Of a stretch of DNA of 64,000 bases, positions 49,851 through 60,789 are shown one piece after another. The stretch lies in contig NC_134988.1 in NCBI RefSeq assembly GCF_050947335.1, positions 6,758,001 through 6,822,000 of the forward strand. Reading direction: 5' to 3'. Source of the stretch: Megachile rotundata (Eukaryota; Arthropoda; Insecta; Hymenoptera; Megachilidae). Position numbers and translations under genes: made by a program. The notes beneath the pieces are model-generated. The model searched no databases and was not told the origin of the DNA. It saw nothing but the letters and a program-made list of their open reading frames with translations. The stretch's first letter is position 1. Every line of letters begins with the position of its first letter.

Positions 49851-50447
49851 CAAGGTCTTCTAATTTCCTAAATCCTCACTTCCTAATTCCCTAAATTCAA
49901 ATTCTCATCTCCAAAAATTCTTCAACTAAAAACTAGAAATCTTCACATACCTCATCCACAATCATCTCTACACATCACTACAACAAACACTAATTTCACA
50001 GTCCAGAAATATCACTTTGTAATAACAGACGCTACCATCGCTATCCGCCATTTTCCAACCTTACCAATTAAATTTACTCCGGCAAACCGTAGCCGAAAAA
50101 AAGTCATCACAAAGGGAAGAAATATTACAACGTTGACATTAATTAAAAACTGACATAGTTCCAGTAAAATTTAATTAAACTGAACATAGGTATCTTCACT
50201 TCTTCGTTAAAGCATTCATTATCCAATAGAAGTCGCAGCACTCGAATAATAAAACGTGGCTCAATTAATCAAGCCTCCATGATTCTATTCATTGGAACAA
50301 GTAAGAGTATCGTGCATTAATTATAACTCGAATGGTATGAGAAAGCAGGGCGGTAGTAAATTTACTGGCAACTTTAATTATGTCGTCGTATCTATGTAAT
50401 AGAGCTTTGGCTAGGACACGTATAATCTGATTTTGAAATTGTTTCAG

Positions 50448-50521
50448 GTGCTAAGCCGTTTCCTGGACTGGAAAACCTGCCCAGATCGCTCTGGCATGAG
50501 CTCAGTTCGCCTTTTACCGAG
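50448..50521 (+). CDS. Dpr-like Ig receptor, linker exon
   Basis: Small 74-nt exon between ATTGTTTCAG (ending 50447) and GAG|GTAAGT (donor at 50522). Its first two bases complete the Gly codon split by the previous exon, and it ends in phase 0. It encodes residues 28-51, beginning AKPFPGLENLPRS and ending SSPFTE. This is a Pro/Ser-containing segment without a recognisable domain, lying between the signal peptide and Ig domain 1. Support is the exact phase match on both sides and two near-consensus splice sites. The intron before it is 9206 bp and contains hairpins, minisatellites and a Tc1 remnant. It is too short to identify on its own, so transcript evidence would settle it. Confidence 0.7.
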
Positions 50522-50680
50522 GTAAGTCGGCTGTATAATTGAAACGAGCAGTTTAAGTGCCTTTTCGAAAAGACGCCGCAGTAGATTTTACTTTGATTTT
50601 TAAAGACGGACATTTTGCGACGTATTTGTTACGAAGGACGAGTTTTTTGTGGAATCTCTTAGTATTACTATAACGTTAAC

Positions 50681-50995
50681 GTACAGATGTCAACACACGA
50701 GTTGGCGCGTCATTGACCCAAAGTAATAGAAGCTTTATTCCATCGTGAACACTTCCTGCGTTACATACAGGCAAATAAGAATAATAATGATAATGGCAAC
50801 TGCTTTCGCGCAAGTACTATCTCACTCACTTGAGACGTTTGCCGACTGTCATTGTTTTTCGCCTAATTGCGTGACCGCGACAGCCAATTGTACCGTCGAA
50901 AATACGTGTGAGGTGTCCATTTTTCTATTCTGACCAATCGTAGCTCTTTTAAACACGTCAGCCTCACGCGCCAACTCGTGGGTTGACATCCGTAC
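50681..50995 (+). mobile_element. GTAC-ended MITE, copy 1
   Basis: 315 bp. Terminal inverted repeats of about 30 bp: GTACAGATGTCAACACACGA... at the left; the right end reads the reverse of GTACGGATGTCAACCCACGA. Interior close to the copies at 57348 and 62780 (over 90% by eye). Non-coding; short open frames do not match a transposase. Confidence 0.9.
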
Positions 50996-51149
50996 ATTAG
51001 TATTATGGCGGTACTATATTTATAGTATTACCATTATAGCATAACTATATCTTCAGTATTACTATTAGTACATTCCTGCATGTGCAATATTATCATCACA
51101 GTAATATTTTATACTACAAATATAGTATTCATTTGCCGAACCTGGTGAG

Positions 51150-51980
51150 GTTCCTGTAACAATTTATACATTCATCTATACGACGCTACAATCAATTTTG
51201 TGTCTTTTCACTGGAAATCTTGAGAGTAAATTCATCAGACATTCTCATAAACAATATCAAATACTTCATTGTTCGTAACATATTTAAAAAATTTATAATA
51301 TTCGGACTAATGTCACTGACCATATTATTACTTATACCATAGGATTACCACTAATATGATGCATGATATTTTATCCATTTATATCTATCTGATAAAAAAA
51401 AGTTTAGAACAAAAGTTTCAGGGTATAGAGTGTACAACGCATCAATAAAACAAGTAATTCAAAAACAGTTTGTTTTCACAGTAAAATTGGTGTCACCTCG
51501 GATTTTGCAAATAAAAACACATCTTCTGTTTACCATATTGAAGAGAAATTGTGTAGGTTTAACGATATAAATTTAAAAATAACTTGAACGAAACTTCTGC
51601 TATAAATTATTGCCAGATGGAGGCTCCTTGGATTTGTTCGTTTGTCTGTACGCTACAGGCAATTTTGGAACTTTTCACTTGAAATTTTGAGGGTAGACTC
51701 GTGAGGCAACCCTAAATTTGCTGTATAGATTATGACGGCGATCTGATGATAGGAATCTGCCGACATCAATCGTCGTCGAATCGATAAAAACCTTGCTTCG
51801 GTATTATTTTCAATAATTTTTGACACAGAATTGATTGGAAGCACGTTAAAAACTCTACAATTCATCGTTGACGATATTTGGTCGTCATTGACGTCGGTCG
51901 TTGTGAAATCAACAATAATCGTGTTCGGTATCGTTTTCGATAGTTTCACACTCGTTTAATCGTTTTGAACGACTATAAAA
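51150..51980. repeat. Pair of diverged blocks about 480 bp apart
   Basis: 51180-51250 and 51645-51715 share ACGCTACA, CAATTTTG, CTTTTCACT and GAAAT(C/T)TTGAG. A fainter third similarity occurs near 52020 (GGGCACTCGAAATTTTGA). Function unknown. Confidence 0.45.
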
Positions 51981-53429
51981 TCTCTAAATCTCATTATTGT
52001 TCTATTTGTATGTCTGCAGTGGGCACTCGAAATTTTGAATATACATTCGAATTCGCAAAGCACTCAGTCTGTACCGCTAGTGGAGTATTAGTCCTAGAGC
52101 AGAACGAATAAAGCGTTTGTTCCGAGATTTGTATTTCAAAATATAATTTTGAAAGCTATAATTTTGAGTTTATAGTCTGTTAGCTTTAGTAGTTCAAGAA
52201 TTTGTGAACTTTAAATGCAGAATTTAGAAATTCTGGAATTATATTTAAGAATTGTGTAAATTAGGAAGCTTCATATTTAGATTTCCTTGTAGTTTTAATA
52301 TTTGAATATTTTTGTGTTTAAAAGTTTTCAAATTTTGGAATTGCAGGTTTAGATATTTAGAAATTGTGTGCTTAAGGATTTTAAGTTTGAGAATTACCAA
52401 TATAGAAATTTAGATACTTTTACATTTAACAACTACAAATTTCGAAATCTAGATTCTATTTGTAATTTTTTAAATTTCTGAATTCCTGAATTTAAAAATT
52501 TATATAACAAAATATGTTTAACTTTTAAAATTAAAAAGTTACAATTTTGAAATCTTTTAAACTTAAAAATTCTTTGTTTCGATGATGTCCAAGCATTTCA
52601 ATTTAAAAACTCGTAGTCTGCAAGTGAAAATTTGCAACCTAAAACGCTGCATCTGACGCAGTGTCGTTTTTCTCGTCACTAGGTACAGCATTGTTTTTTT
52701 GAAGTCCAATATATAAAATTTACAAACAAATTGATTGCTTTTAAAAATGACACTAAAAGTCCAATCAATTTAGCCTGTTTGAGAGCTGATCGTTTTTGGA
52801 CAACATCAAAGGGGTGTTTTAAAAAAATATAAAACAACTGTAAATTGTCACTCTTTTTGCGTAGCTTTATTGACCTTTGTAACGCAAAAAAGGTTTTAAA
52901 AAGTGTTGTTTGGAATTTGTCAGTTTTAGTTTCCGCTGAAAATTGATCGTTTTACACAATTTTGAAAAACAAAGCGATGTTTGTATTTCATCGAATGGAC
53001 AAAACTTTTGTACGTTATTTTACAAAGGTGATTGTGCTACTGTTCAATGTTATGCCGAAAATCGTTGATATTGTTTTCGTTGCACGTTGCATGTGAAAAT
53101 TACTTCCATAACAAGAATCATTCCCTATTTACAAGTTCATTGAAGCCTAAATATAAAATGCAACAATACGAAAACTGTTTAAAAATAATTTGTTTGAGAA
53201 CCACCTGTAGCATCGATTGATACTGTTTCCTCTTCTCTGTGCAGCGGAAGCTTTTTGTCCACACTAAAATTGTACATACAGACTGTTCCGCAAATCCATT
53301 AATCGTAGTATAATCGGATCATGATTCTGCATGAAAAAATGTCTAAAGTGTAAAGTAAAATTTGTTTATAAAACATGGTTTTCGAGAAAATCGGATTTGG
53401 ATATTCGTTAAGTGTTCCTGCACACAATT

Positions 53430-54120
53430 ATCCATAAGCTGCTGGTTCATCCACTCGAGTGGTTCTGTGTATGATTGCAAATAATGCAGTCGGTTCGAAG
53501 ATAGAATTTTTCTTCGACTCAGTTACAACGATATCGATTTCGATCGCGATTATTACGACGAGATACGAAAGCATGGTTGAAAAGCGTTCGTTCTGTTTTT
53601 TGTATTACACCGTCAAGATGACGGCGACCGGTGCACCGTTGTTTGTAATATTCCGCGGTAACAAAAGCACTGCACTCGCAAGCTCCTGGTGCATGAATCG
53701 TATCGATGTGTTCGCGATTGGTATATCTTGCCGCTATAACGGCTTCAAAAGTACCGGTAATTCTTTAGTAGAAATGACACAGCCCGGCCAGCACAAGATT
53801 AACGCTCTTGATATCGCGCGCAAACAAACAGCTACGAGCCAAATCGCATAAACCGCAAAGCTCGCGGCTAATTGAGCACGCGTGCTCAACGAATATTCAA
53901 ACTCGATTTTCCCGGAAACGATGCTTCGGATAAAAAATTGTATTCCACATTTTAGACTGATTTTTCCACGCAGAATCACCGATCTGGTTGCAGCACGATT
54001 CACGGGACAGCCTCTGTACGATGGAACATCTTGCAACGATGCTCGACACACTTTTCGCTCGAACGATTTGTTTTACACACGATCAACCGCACGCATAGGG
54101 TGCATTCTCATTAGTCTACT
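53430..54120. other. Single-copy island just before the Ig exon
   Basis: GC-balanced. Frames of 130 codons (53459-53851 +) and 105 codons (53734-54051 -) overlap on opposite strands and show no domain. It could hold regulatory sequence; nothing specific is seen. Confidence 0.3.
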
Positions 54121-54216
54121 CTGACTCTAACCGCCTGTGTACACCACAGAGTCCTTATATGGTGTTTGTTCGACGCAGTAAAAGAGTGCTGATGGATTTT
54201 TTTTCTGTACTTGCAG

Positions 54217-54366
54217 GAATACGAGGTGAAAAGTTTTGTGACGGAAACTAGCGGCACTCCCGAGCCAAAACCATTCTTCGAAGATCCAGAAAGCAATGTT
54301 ACGGTGCAACTCGGTGCCAAAGTGTACATGCACTGTAGGGTGCAGAACCTGCAGGACGCTCTCAAA
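54217..54366 (+). CDS. Dpr-like Ig receptor, exon with the start of Ig domain 1
   Basis: This 150-nt exon follows a long T tract and CTTGCAG (ending 54216) and ends at AAA|GTGAGT; it is phase 0 at both ends. It encodes residues 52-101. KPFFEDPESNVTVQLGAKV is followed by YMHCRVQNLQDALK, the A-to-B strand region of a Dpr first Ig domain. Cys91 in HCRV is the first cysteine of the intradomain disulphide, and Asn78-Val-Thr is an N-glycosylation sequon. In this family the next exon normally brings the VSW(V/I)R tryptophan strand and the second cysteine. I find no such exon before 64000, so the gene continues beyond the window after an intron longer than 9.6 kb. The exact Dpr paralogue cannot be assigned from this piece; another two-Ig neuronal receptor is the alternative. 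Confidence 0.85.
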
Positions 54367-54840
54367 GTGAGTCTCCCTTAATTTTTCTTTTACCCGATTT
54401 TCCGACTGCCGTGTCACATATCTCAATTTTCGGGAAGAAACGCTATTACGGTGCTTCTAGAACTCGAATAACGGTGCTACTGGAGTTATGGTGCTTGCAC
54501 TACGGACTCTTGTTATATTGCCACTCGGTAAGAGCGTTAACTCTTGTAATTTGTTGTATTATATATATTTGAAAATTTTAAAAGTTTGATGAGTAAACTT
54601 TTTTTTTAATTTATTTTTAAATAAATGGCTTTTGGAATGAATACATATGAGACTTGATTGCAATCTGTGATACTGATTTGATTTGAGATGTTGGATATTT
54701 AAAATGTTGAAAAATTTTAAATTTAATTAATTTTTATGATTTGAAGATTTCAAAGCTTACAGGACATAAAATAAAAAAAAAATTGAAATTTGAATAATTT
54801 AATAACTTGAAGGTTTGAAAGATTTAATGTGAAAGTTTAA

Positions 54841-55077
54841 CCCTTTGCGCTCGAGAGGTGACTCTCAGTCACCATTTTATTTAATACAATAATTTGAAAC
54901 AAGCATTTTTTAACTGATTCTATAATGTGACACATGTGACGTATAAACATAGTGAAACAGACAAAAGTGGAAATTATTAGTAGGGAAATAATAACCTCAA
55001 CAGAATTCATTTAACTTTTTAACTAAGTTTTAAAGTTGCTGTTTGTAACCAATAAAAGTATCTTCGAGTGCAAAGGG
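54841..55077. mobile_element. TTAA-flanked piggyBac-like MITE
   Basis: 237 bp bounded by TTAA at 54837-54840 and 55078-55081. Ends CCCTTTGCGCTCGA and (reverse) CCCTTTGCACTCGA match 13 of 14. Just inside the left end is GGTGACTCTCAGTCACC, a small palindrome. No transposase, so a non-autonomous element. Confidence 0.92.
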
Positions 55078-55081
55078 TTAA

Positions 55082-56180
55082 AAAATAAAAAAATTTAAAA
55101 AGTCGAAATCTTAAAAATGTGTAAATTTCAAAATCTGTATTAATACAGTATAAATGCGCAAAAGACAATAATTAAAAGAAAAGTAATATACTTTCGTTAA
55201 ATCCACGTCATGTAATTACCCCATAACAAAAATCTGTGCGAAAACATTCTGGAAGAACATAACACGAAAAACTTGACGGACCGAATACGTTTTGATTTAA
55301 CTTAGCTGGTAAGTTCTGCGACTATCTTGCTCGTTTACTGTTTTCCTGCGTTACTAAAAGCTTTGCGTCGTTACCTCTGTTTTCCGCGAGTATATTTCGT
55401 TGCGTTTTCTTCCGGTCTGCATCGTCGGCTCTTTCTTCTCGGATAGGGCCGCCATTTAAACCCGTTATACAAGTTCCATCAAGAAAATTCCATGAATGGC
55501 GACCCAAATATTTTCCTCTGAATTTCGTGGCCGTTCGAGCAGAAATACCTTTATCGATGTTACATGCACCTGTACGTTTTATCGAGGCACGTGTAACTCG
55601 AATGTTACATTTCTACTTTTATTTTACTGTAATGGCGCCGCTATCGATTCGACGTTCGTTCAATTTTCATCGAGGAGATAACGAACGAGATTGAATTTGA
55701 TGCGCGAAAATGGTTACTAATTCTTTCCTGATGATTAACTCGGTCCTTTTAATTTTTTAGTAATTATACGGTATTGACACTTTAAATGGAGGACGTTTAT
55801 TGAGTTAATTTGGAGAATTAAGCTTTACTTAAGGGTTCAAGGTTTTCACGTAACAATTTAAATACTGCAAGTTTCTAGACTGAAATATATTTAAGTTTGA
55901 TATTTTAGTTTGAAATTTTAGAATTTCTAGAAATTTAATTTTTATATTTTAGAGTCTGAAATTTTTGTATTATACGATTTTGAAATATGTAAATTCACGA
56001 AATTCTTTAACTATACTTTTCCAGAATTTTTTGGGAATCTTTAGATTCTTTTTAGATCTTCCATATTCTTTGAATTTTGAGATTTTATAATTTCCCTAGA
56101 TTATCTACATTTTAGATATTCTTCAGACCTTCAGGATTTCTTAGATTATAGCTTTCTTCCCAAAATATCCCAGAATATCC
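55082..56180. other. Intron sequence, no feature recognised
   Basis: 55200-55740 is unique and GC-balanced with short opposed frames; 55840-56180 is AT-rich and drifts toward the nonamer array. Confidence 0.35.
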
Positions 56181-56189
56181 AAATATTGC

Positions 56190-56560
56190 AAGTTTTTAAA
56201 TTTCCTAAAATTTCTAAAATTTCTAAAATTTCTAAAATTTCTAAAATTCCTAAAATTCCTAAAATTCCTAAAATTCCTAAAATTCTTAAAATTCCTAAAA
56301 TTCTTAAAATTCCTAAAATTCCTAAAATTCCTAAAATTCCTAAAATTCCTAAAATTCTTAAAATTCCTAAAATTCCTAAAATTCCTAATATTCCTAAATT
56401 CCCTAAATTCCCTAAATTTCTTCACTTTCCTCACTTTCCTCACTTTCCTCACTTTCCTCACTTTCCTCACTTTCCTCACTTTCCTCACTTTCCTCACTTT
56501 CCTAAATTCCCAAATTTCCAAATTCCCAAACTCTCAAATCCCCATACTCTCCAATCTCTT
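56190..56560. repeat. 9-bp minisatellites (ATTCCTAAA)n then (CACTTTCCT)n
   Basis: 56200-56405 contains about 22 ATTCCTAAA nonamers; 56420-56500 about nine CACTTTCCT nonamers. The 126-codon frames on both strands are periodic artefacts. Confidence 0.97.
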
Positions 56561-56569
56561 CTTTAGGTC

Positions 56570-57115
56570 CCTAAATTTCTGCTAAATTCCCTCTCCCTAA
56601 TTCCCCAAATTTCCAAAAATTCCAAACGTGCAGCTTTCCAAAGTTTCTATAACCCAAAGACACCCAAATGTCCCATCTCCCAGATATCCCTTCATGTTCC
56701 CAATTACAATCAACGCATCACCACAATTCTCAAAATATTTCAAAACTTCCATAACAGTTATACGATAACCATTTTCTCGTTAGAAGGGCAGATCATTTCC
56801 TGAGTCGCATTATTCGACGATGGTTCCATGCAATCGGTCGACGATAAGAAGATGATCGTGACATGAAATAGCAGTAACTGTTCCGTTGCACTTATTGTTG
56901 CAGCATGACCGATAAATCGTCGTCGAATTCAGCAATCTCGTGCAAAAGTCGTGGATGCTTTGGAAACTCGAAAACGCTTCCGTTCACGATTGCTGTTTGG
57001 AATTCAATCTTTCTAAGTGGAGAACCGTTAGCTCGACCAAAACAGGATGCTTCCTTACTATACAACCAGTATTCCGACCCGAAGATCCTTTTTGCTTAAC
57101 TTTACAGTTGTTTTC
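56570..57115. other. Unique intron sequence
   Basis: No gene recognised; the MTDKSSSNSAIS-starting frame (56905-57099) lacks a domain. Confidence 0.3.
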
Positions 57116-57116
57116 G

Positions 57117-57862
57117 AATTCTATTATCATAGAACGAAGGCTATTCTACCATTCATGGACTCGAGGAAGTGCTCTAGTGTAATTCGATTATTGCTTCGTA
57201 CTGCACTCTTACAGGTGTCGAAGGTTATGTGAAATAAAAGACACGTAGAATGGAAGCCAAGTAAATAATTATATTTAAGAACGGTGGAGGACTGTTGAGA
57301 GAAACTCGGTGAATACAGGAAGGGCGCATGGCTAAAGAACAGCAACAGTACCGTAGTCAACCCACGAGTTGGCGCGTGATCGACCCAAAGTAACAGAAGC
57401 TCTATCCCATCGTGAACACTTCCTGCGTTACATACAGGCAAATAAGAATAATAATGACAATAACAACAGCTTTCGCGCAAGTAGTACTATCTCACTCATT
57501 TGAGAGACGTTTGCCGACTGTCATTGTTTTTCGCCTAATTCGTGTGCGTGACCGCGAGAGCCAATTGTACCGCCGAAAATACGTGTGTGGCGTCCATTTT
57601 TCTATTCTGACCAATTGTAGCTCCTCTAAACACGTGAGCTTCACGCGCCAACTCGTGGGTTGATATCGGTACACGGAGGACGGTCGCCGACTCTCTGGAT
57701 AAATAAGTGTGCTCGAACGAATTGACTATAATTAATGGTTTAGTGGGAATTTTGTTGATAATATTCCTGCTTATTTTGAATATTTATAGTGATCAAAATG
57801 TAGCTTTACAGCTTTACATGGATTTCTCAACTTCCACAATTATATTTATCTTAATGATAACA
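57117..57862 (+). repeat. Inverted segmental duplication, copy 1 (carries a MITE)
   Basis: Reverse complement of 62640-63327 plus the bases after the mariner. Includes TAGAACGAAGGCTATTCTA at the left, the whole GTAC MITE, and ATTAATGGTTTAGTGGGAAT and GAATATTTATAGTGATCAAA at the right. It preserves the uninterrupted site GATAATAGAATTC (57117-57129, reverse strand) into which the mariner went in the other copy. Confidence 0.9.
57348..57672 (+). mobile_element. GTAC-ended MITE, copy 2
   Basis: 325 bp; ends GTACCGTAGTCAACCCACGA and, on the other strand, GTACCGATATCAACCCACGA. About 10 bp longer than copy 1 through small insertions. Nested inside the duplicated segment. Confidence 0.9.
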
Positions 57863-57869
57863 AGTTTTA

Positions 57870-58830
57870 TAAATTTTATGATAACAAGTAATGTAGCAGT
57901 TTTAAAATGAACTATTTATAATTGCCAAGTAGAATTAAAAACACCATGTTTAACCTGAAAAGCAATCAAAAGAATTATACTTATAAAAAAAGCTGTAACC
58001 ATAATTTTTCTAAAGTTTCTGAACAACTCGCAGAATAAAAAGGAAAGGAACTTTGATCGAAATCAAAACTTGTACCGCGAAGAAACTTTCAACTCTTACT
58101 TCCAATTATCTCGTGGGAAAAAAACTCGGTTCATTAACACAGAACAATATTAACGATGTTGTTGATATCCAGCAGTACTTTCTTATCCCGGATAAAACGT
58201 AAATTTTCTTTCCTTATAAAGTTCGAACTACAGACAGAGGTTGTTGGTGCCGCTAGCTTCGGGCGGTTAATAATTTAAAGAGCTAGCAACGTCGTTGAAA
58301 TATCAAATTAACTGAATTATTCACGGTGTATGAATTACGTGGTCGAGGATCATGAAGAAACCGTGAAGACGTTACGGAAGCGTCGACCCATTGAAAAAGT
58401 TAATAAATCCAAGATTGCGCTTACTAACTTTGCTTAAGAAACGAGGCAAACAATTATCTCGCAGTATAAACGATATTCAACCGCCGTTAAAAACTCCACA
58501 AATTCGAGATTGCTGTTGTTCGCAAAAACAAACAACTCGATTACGTTACACCGGGCGAATATGTGGATTTTGCTGTAGGGTGCAAGTTTTTTATGCATGA
58601 GGCAGGGTTGTGAATTTTTCTTTTTTTATTTCAAATGCACCGAACGGTTTTCATGTTTTTTCTTTTACTTTAATTTGAATTCTTTTGTCTTTTATATGTG
58701 TTGATTATTGGGGAATATTTTCTCAATTGAAATATTTTAAATTCTCATGATTTTGAAATCTGAAGTTTCTTCAGATTAAAATTTTTTAATTTGTTGATTA
58801 TGAAATTTTTAATTATTCTAATTTTTAGTT
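57870..58830. other. Intron sequence, no feature recognised
   Basis: AT-rich to 58020, GC-balanced 58030-58620, then AT-rich. The hydrophobic 67-codon frame at 57707-57910 overlaps the duplicated segment and is not recognised. Confidence 0.3.
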
Positions 58831-58950
58831 TTCTAGGTTTTTAGCTTTCTACTTTTCTAGCTTTGTAGTTTTTTAGTTTTCTAGTTTTCTAGTTTTCTAG
58901 CTTTCTAGTTTTCTAGTTTTCTAGTTTTTGAATTTTGGAATTTTCTAATT
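58830..58950. repeat. CTAGTTTT octamer run
   Basis: About 13 TTTCTAGT/TTTCTAGC words of 8-9 bp. Confidence 0.85.
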
Positions 58951-58984
58951 TTCTGACTTAAATGATATTCATTATTACATTTGT

Positions 58985-59390
58985 AACTTGAAGTTGAATT
59001 AATTATGACTTCTGCAAAAAACTTGAATAATAATGATTATCATACTTACAATTACAACTTGAATTAATCATAACTTGAATATTATTGATTATTATAATTT
59101 TAACTTGAAGTTGAATTATTTATGACTTTTGCAAAAAACTTGAATAATAATGATTATCATACTTACAATTACAACTTGAATTAATCATAACTTGAATAAT
59201 ATTGATTATTATAATTTTAACTTGAAGTTGAATTATTTATGACTTCTGCAAAAAACTTGAATAATAATGAACATCATACTTACAATTACAACTTGAATTA
59301 ATCATAACGTGAATAATATTGATTATTATAATTGCAACTTGAATTTAAATTAATTATGACTTTTGCAAAAAGCTTGAATAATAATAAAAA
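58985..59390. repeat. 117-bp tandem repeat, about 3.5 copies
   Basis: AACTTGAAGTTGAATTA starts at 58985, 59102 and 59219, with AACTTGAATTTAAATTA at 59336. Inside each unit: GCAAAAAACTTGAATAATAA and AACTTGAATTAATCATAAC. Confidence 0.95.
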
Positions 59391-59399
59391 CCGTGATTG

Positions 59400-60285
59400 T
59401 TATTTTAAGCTGAAACTATTGTATAATATTTGTCCCACGAGTAATAAAGGTTATTTCCGAGAAGCTCCATGCAACGTATCAATCTGAAACAGGAAGATGG
59501 ATTCATAGGAATGTAAATTCAATGTAAATCGGACATCCTGGTGCTCGAATTGAAACATCATCTTCTCAGGTAGACGACACTGCTCCTCTTTCGATGCACA
59601 CCTTCGGAGATAATCACTTTTCAGGTATACATCTCAAAGAGAAAGCTGGCATGCCATGGACAGCTACGCTTCAAGTACGCAGAAAAACCCTGGAGGATTG
59701 AAAAACTTCGTTCTAGAAGACGACGTTGCGATATCAAAGTGTCCCAGATTTCATTCGAAGGCCAAATACGGTATACAAGCTTGATTTTTCTTTGAGAAGA
59801 TCAAAGAACCATGGATGTATCTACCGTCTTTGTAAGACATTTTGCGCTCGAGATAAATGGATGAAAATGTGAAACATTAGGTTGCTGTAAGAATAATTGC
59901 AATAATTAATTATTTACTGTTGAATTCGATGGTATAGTAAGTGGATAAATTGGTATACTTAAACAGAAATGTATTTTATAATGTTAATGAGTGGTCCGAA
60001 GTGTCTTTTTTGATCCTTCTACCATTTTGTTCTTTCTTCTGTTACATTCTCATCGGTTGAACCTATAACATCGAATTCGGAGCTTTAAGGTTAGGGTTCC
60101 TATACAATTTTCTATAAAATTTTGACTGTACCGCAGTGACGTGTGCTTTGGATGCACGAAAGGAAGAGTCAAATATCAAATGCTATCAACCTACTAGTTT
60201 TGATGTTAATGAAAAACTTTCAGCATAATAAAATTAAGCCTATACATAACACAACCATCTCCTTTGTAGTAACTACCCTTGTAGG
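59400..60285. other. Intron sequence, no feature recognised
   Basis: Unique; no exon with Ig-like coding (VSW..R) was found here. Confidence 0.3.
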
Positions 60286-60290
60286 TACCC

Positions 60291-60788
60291 TCGACCTGAG
60301 TATCCACAGGGTGTCCCATATGTATAAAACACATTATTTTACAAACTGCAGCTCACGTTTACTTTAACCTCGTTCTACTTGTTTCCACGTGCTGCATACG
60401 AACATGATTTTCATTTTTGCTAGAAATAACAAGCTGTCAAAATATTCGCAAACAACTTTCTTATCGATACAAAGAATTTTATTTAAGAGTGGACCTATAA
60501 CACGGTCACAAGCATAGCTATCTTCTGTTTGTGTATGATGAATTTGTGAATTTGCCACTTATACATATACGAATAGATAACATTTCAGTTCGTCTACAAA
60601 TATTGGACTACGGCATAATTAGGTTAGGTTGTATTTTCTGGGGAGGGGTCTCCCGCTTTAAAGCACGGCGATAATTGCTTTGGAACATTGAAATTATTTT
60701 ATCTCGCTTACCAGAAATGCAAAATGTACTAATGCAACGGTTAATGCATCGAAATTTTTAGTGGGACACCCTATGCATACTGAGGTCG
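60291..60788. mobile_element. MITE-like element with GGGTGTCCCA inverted ends
   Basis: Left CGACCTGAGTATCCACAGGG TGTCCCA and right (reversed) CGACCTCAGTATGCATAGGG TGTCCCA match about 24 of 28 bases. The 500-bp interior holds no transposase. Target-site duplication is not clear, so the family is not assigned. Confidence 0.7.
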
Positions 60789-60789
60789 T

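Larger units (their letters stand above)
41242..50447 (+). other. First coding intron of the Dpr-like gene
   Basis: This 9.2-kb intron starts GTGAGC and ends TTTCAG. It contains an AT-rich ATTCTAGTAT repeat, a foldback hairpin, a duplicated CCACTATAGTGG module, a 56-bp minisatellite, two octamer-type minisatellite blocks and a Tc1 remnant. These are listed separately. Stretches without any recognised feature are 41600-42130, 42350-42640, 43090-44400, 45160-45640, 47000-47515 (degenerate AACCTAACCTTGAAT-like words after 47230), 48000-48830 and 49860-50440. Confidence 0.65.
50522..54216 (+). other. Second coding intron of the Dpr-like gene
   Basis: This 3.7-kb intron (GTAAGT to TTGCAG) holds one GTAC-ended MITE (50681-50995), a degenerate pair of related blocks (51150-51980), plain AT-rich sequence (52080-53400) and a more GC-balanced island (53430-54120) in which no gene is recognisable. 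Confidence 0.65.

Noticed and set aside
56141..56566. Two 126-codon frames on opposite strands
   Set aside because: Period-9 repeat keeps the frame open on both strands.
57707..57910. Hydrophobic 67-codon frame as a membrane protein or mitochondrial insert
   Set aside because: AT-rich sequence overlapping the segmental duplication; the paralogue does not keep the frame and no mitochondrial gene is recognised.
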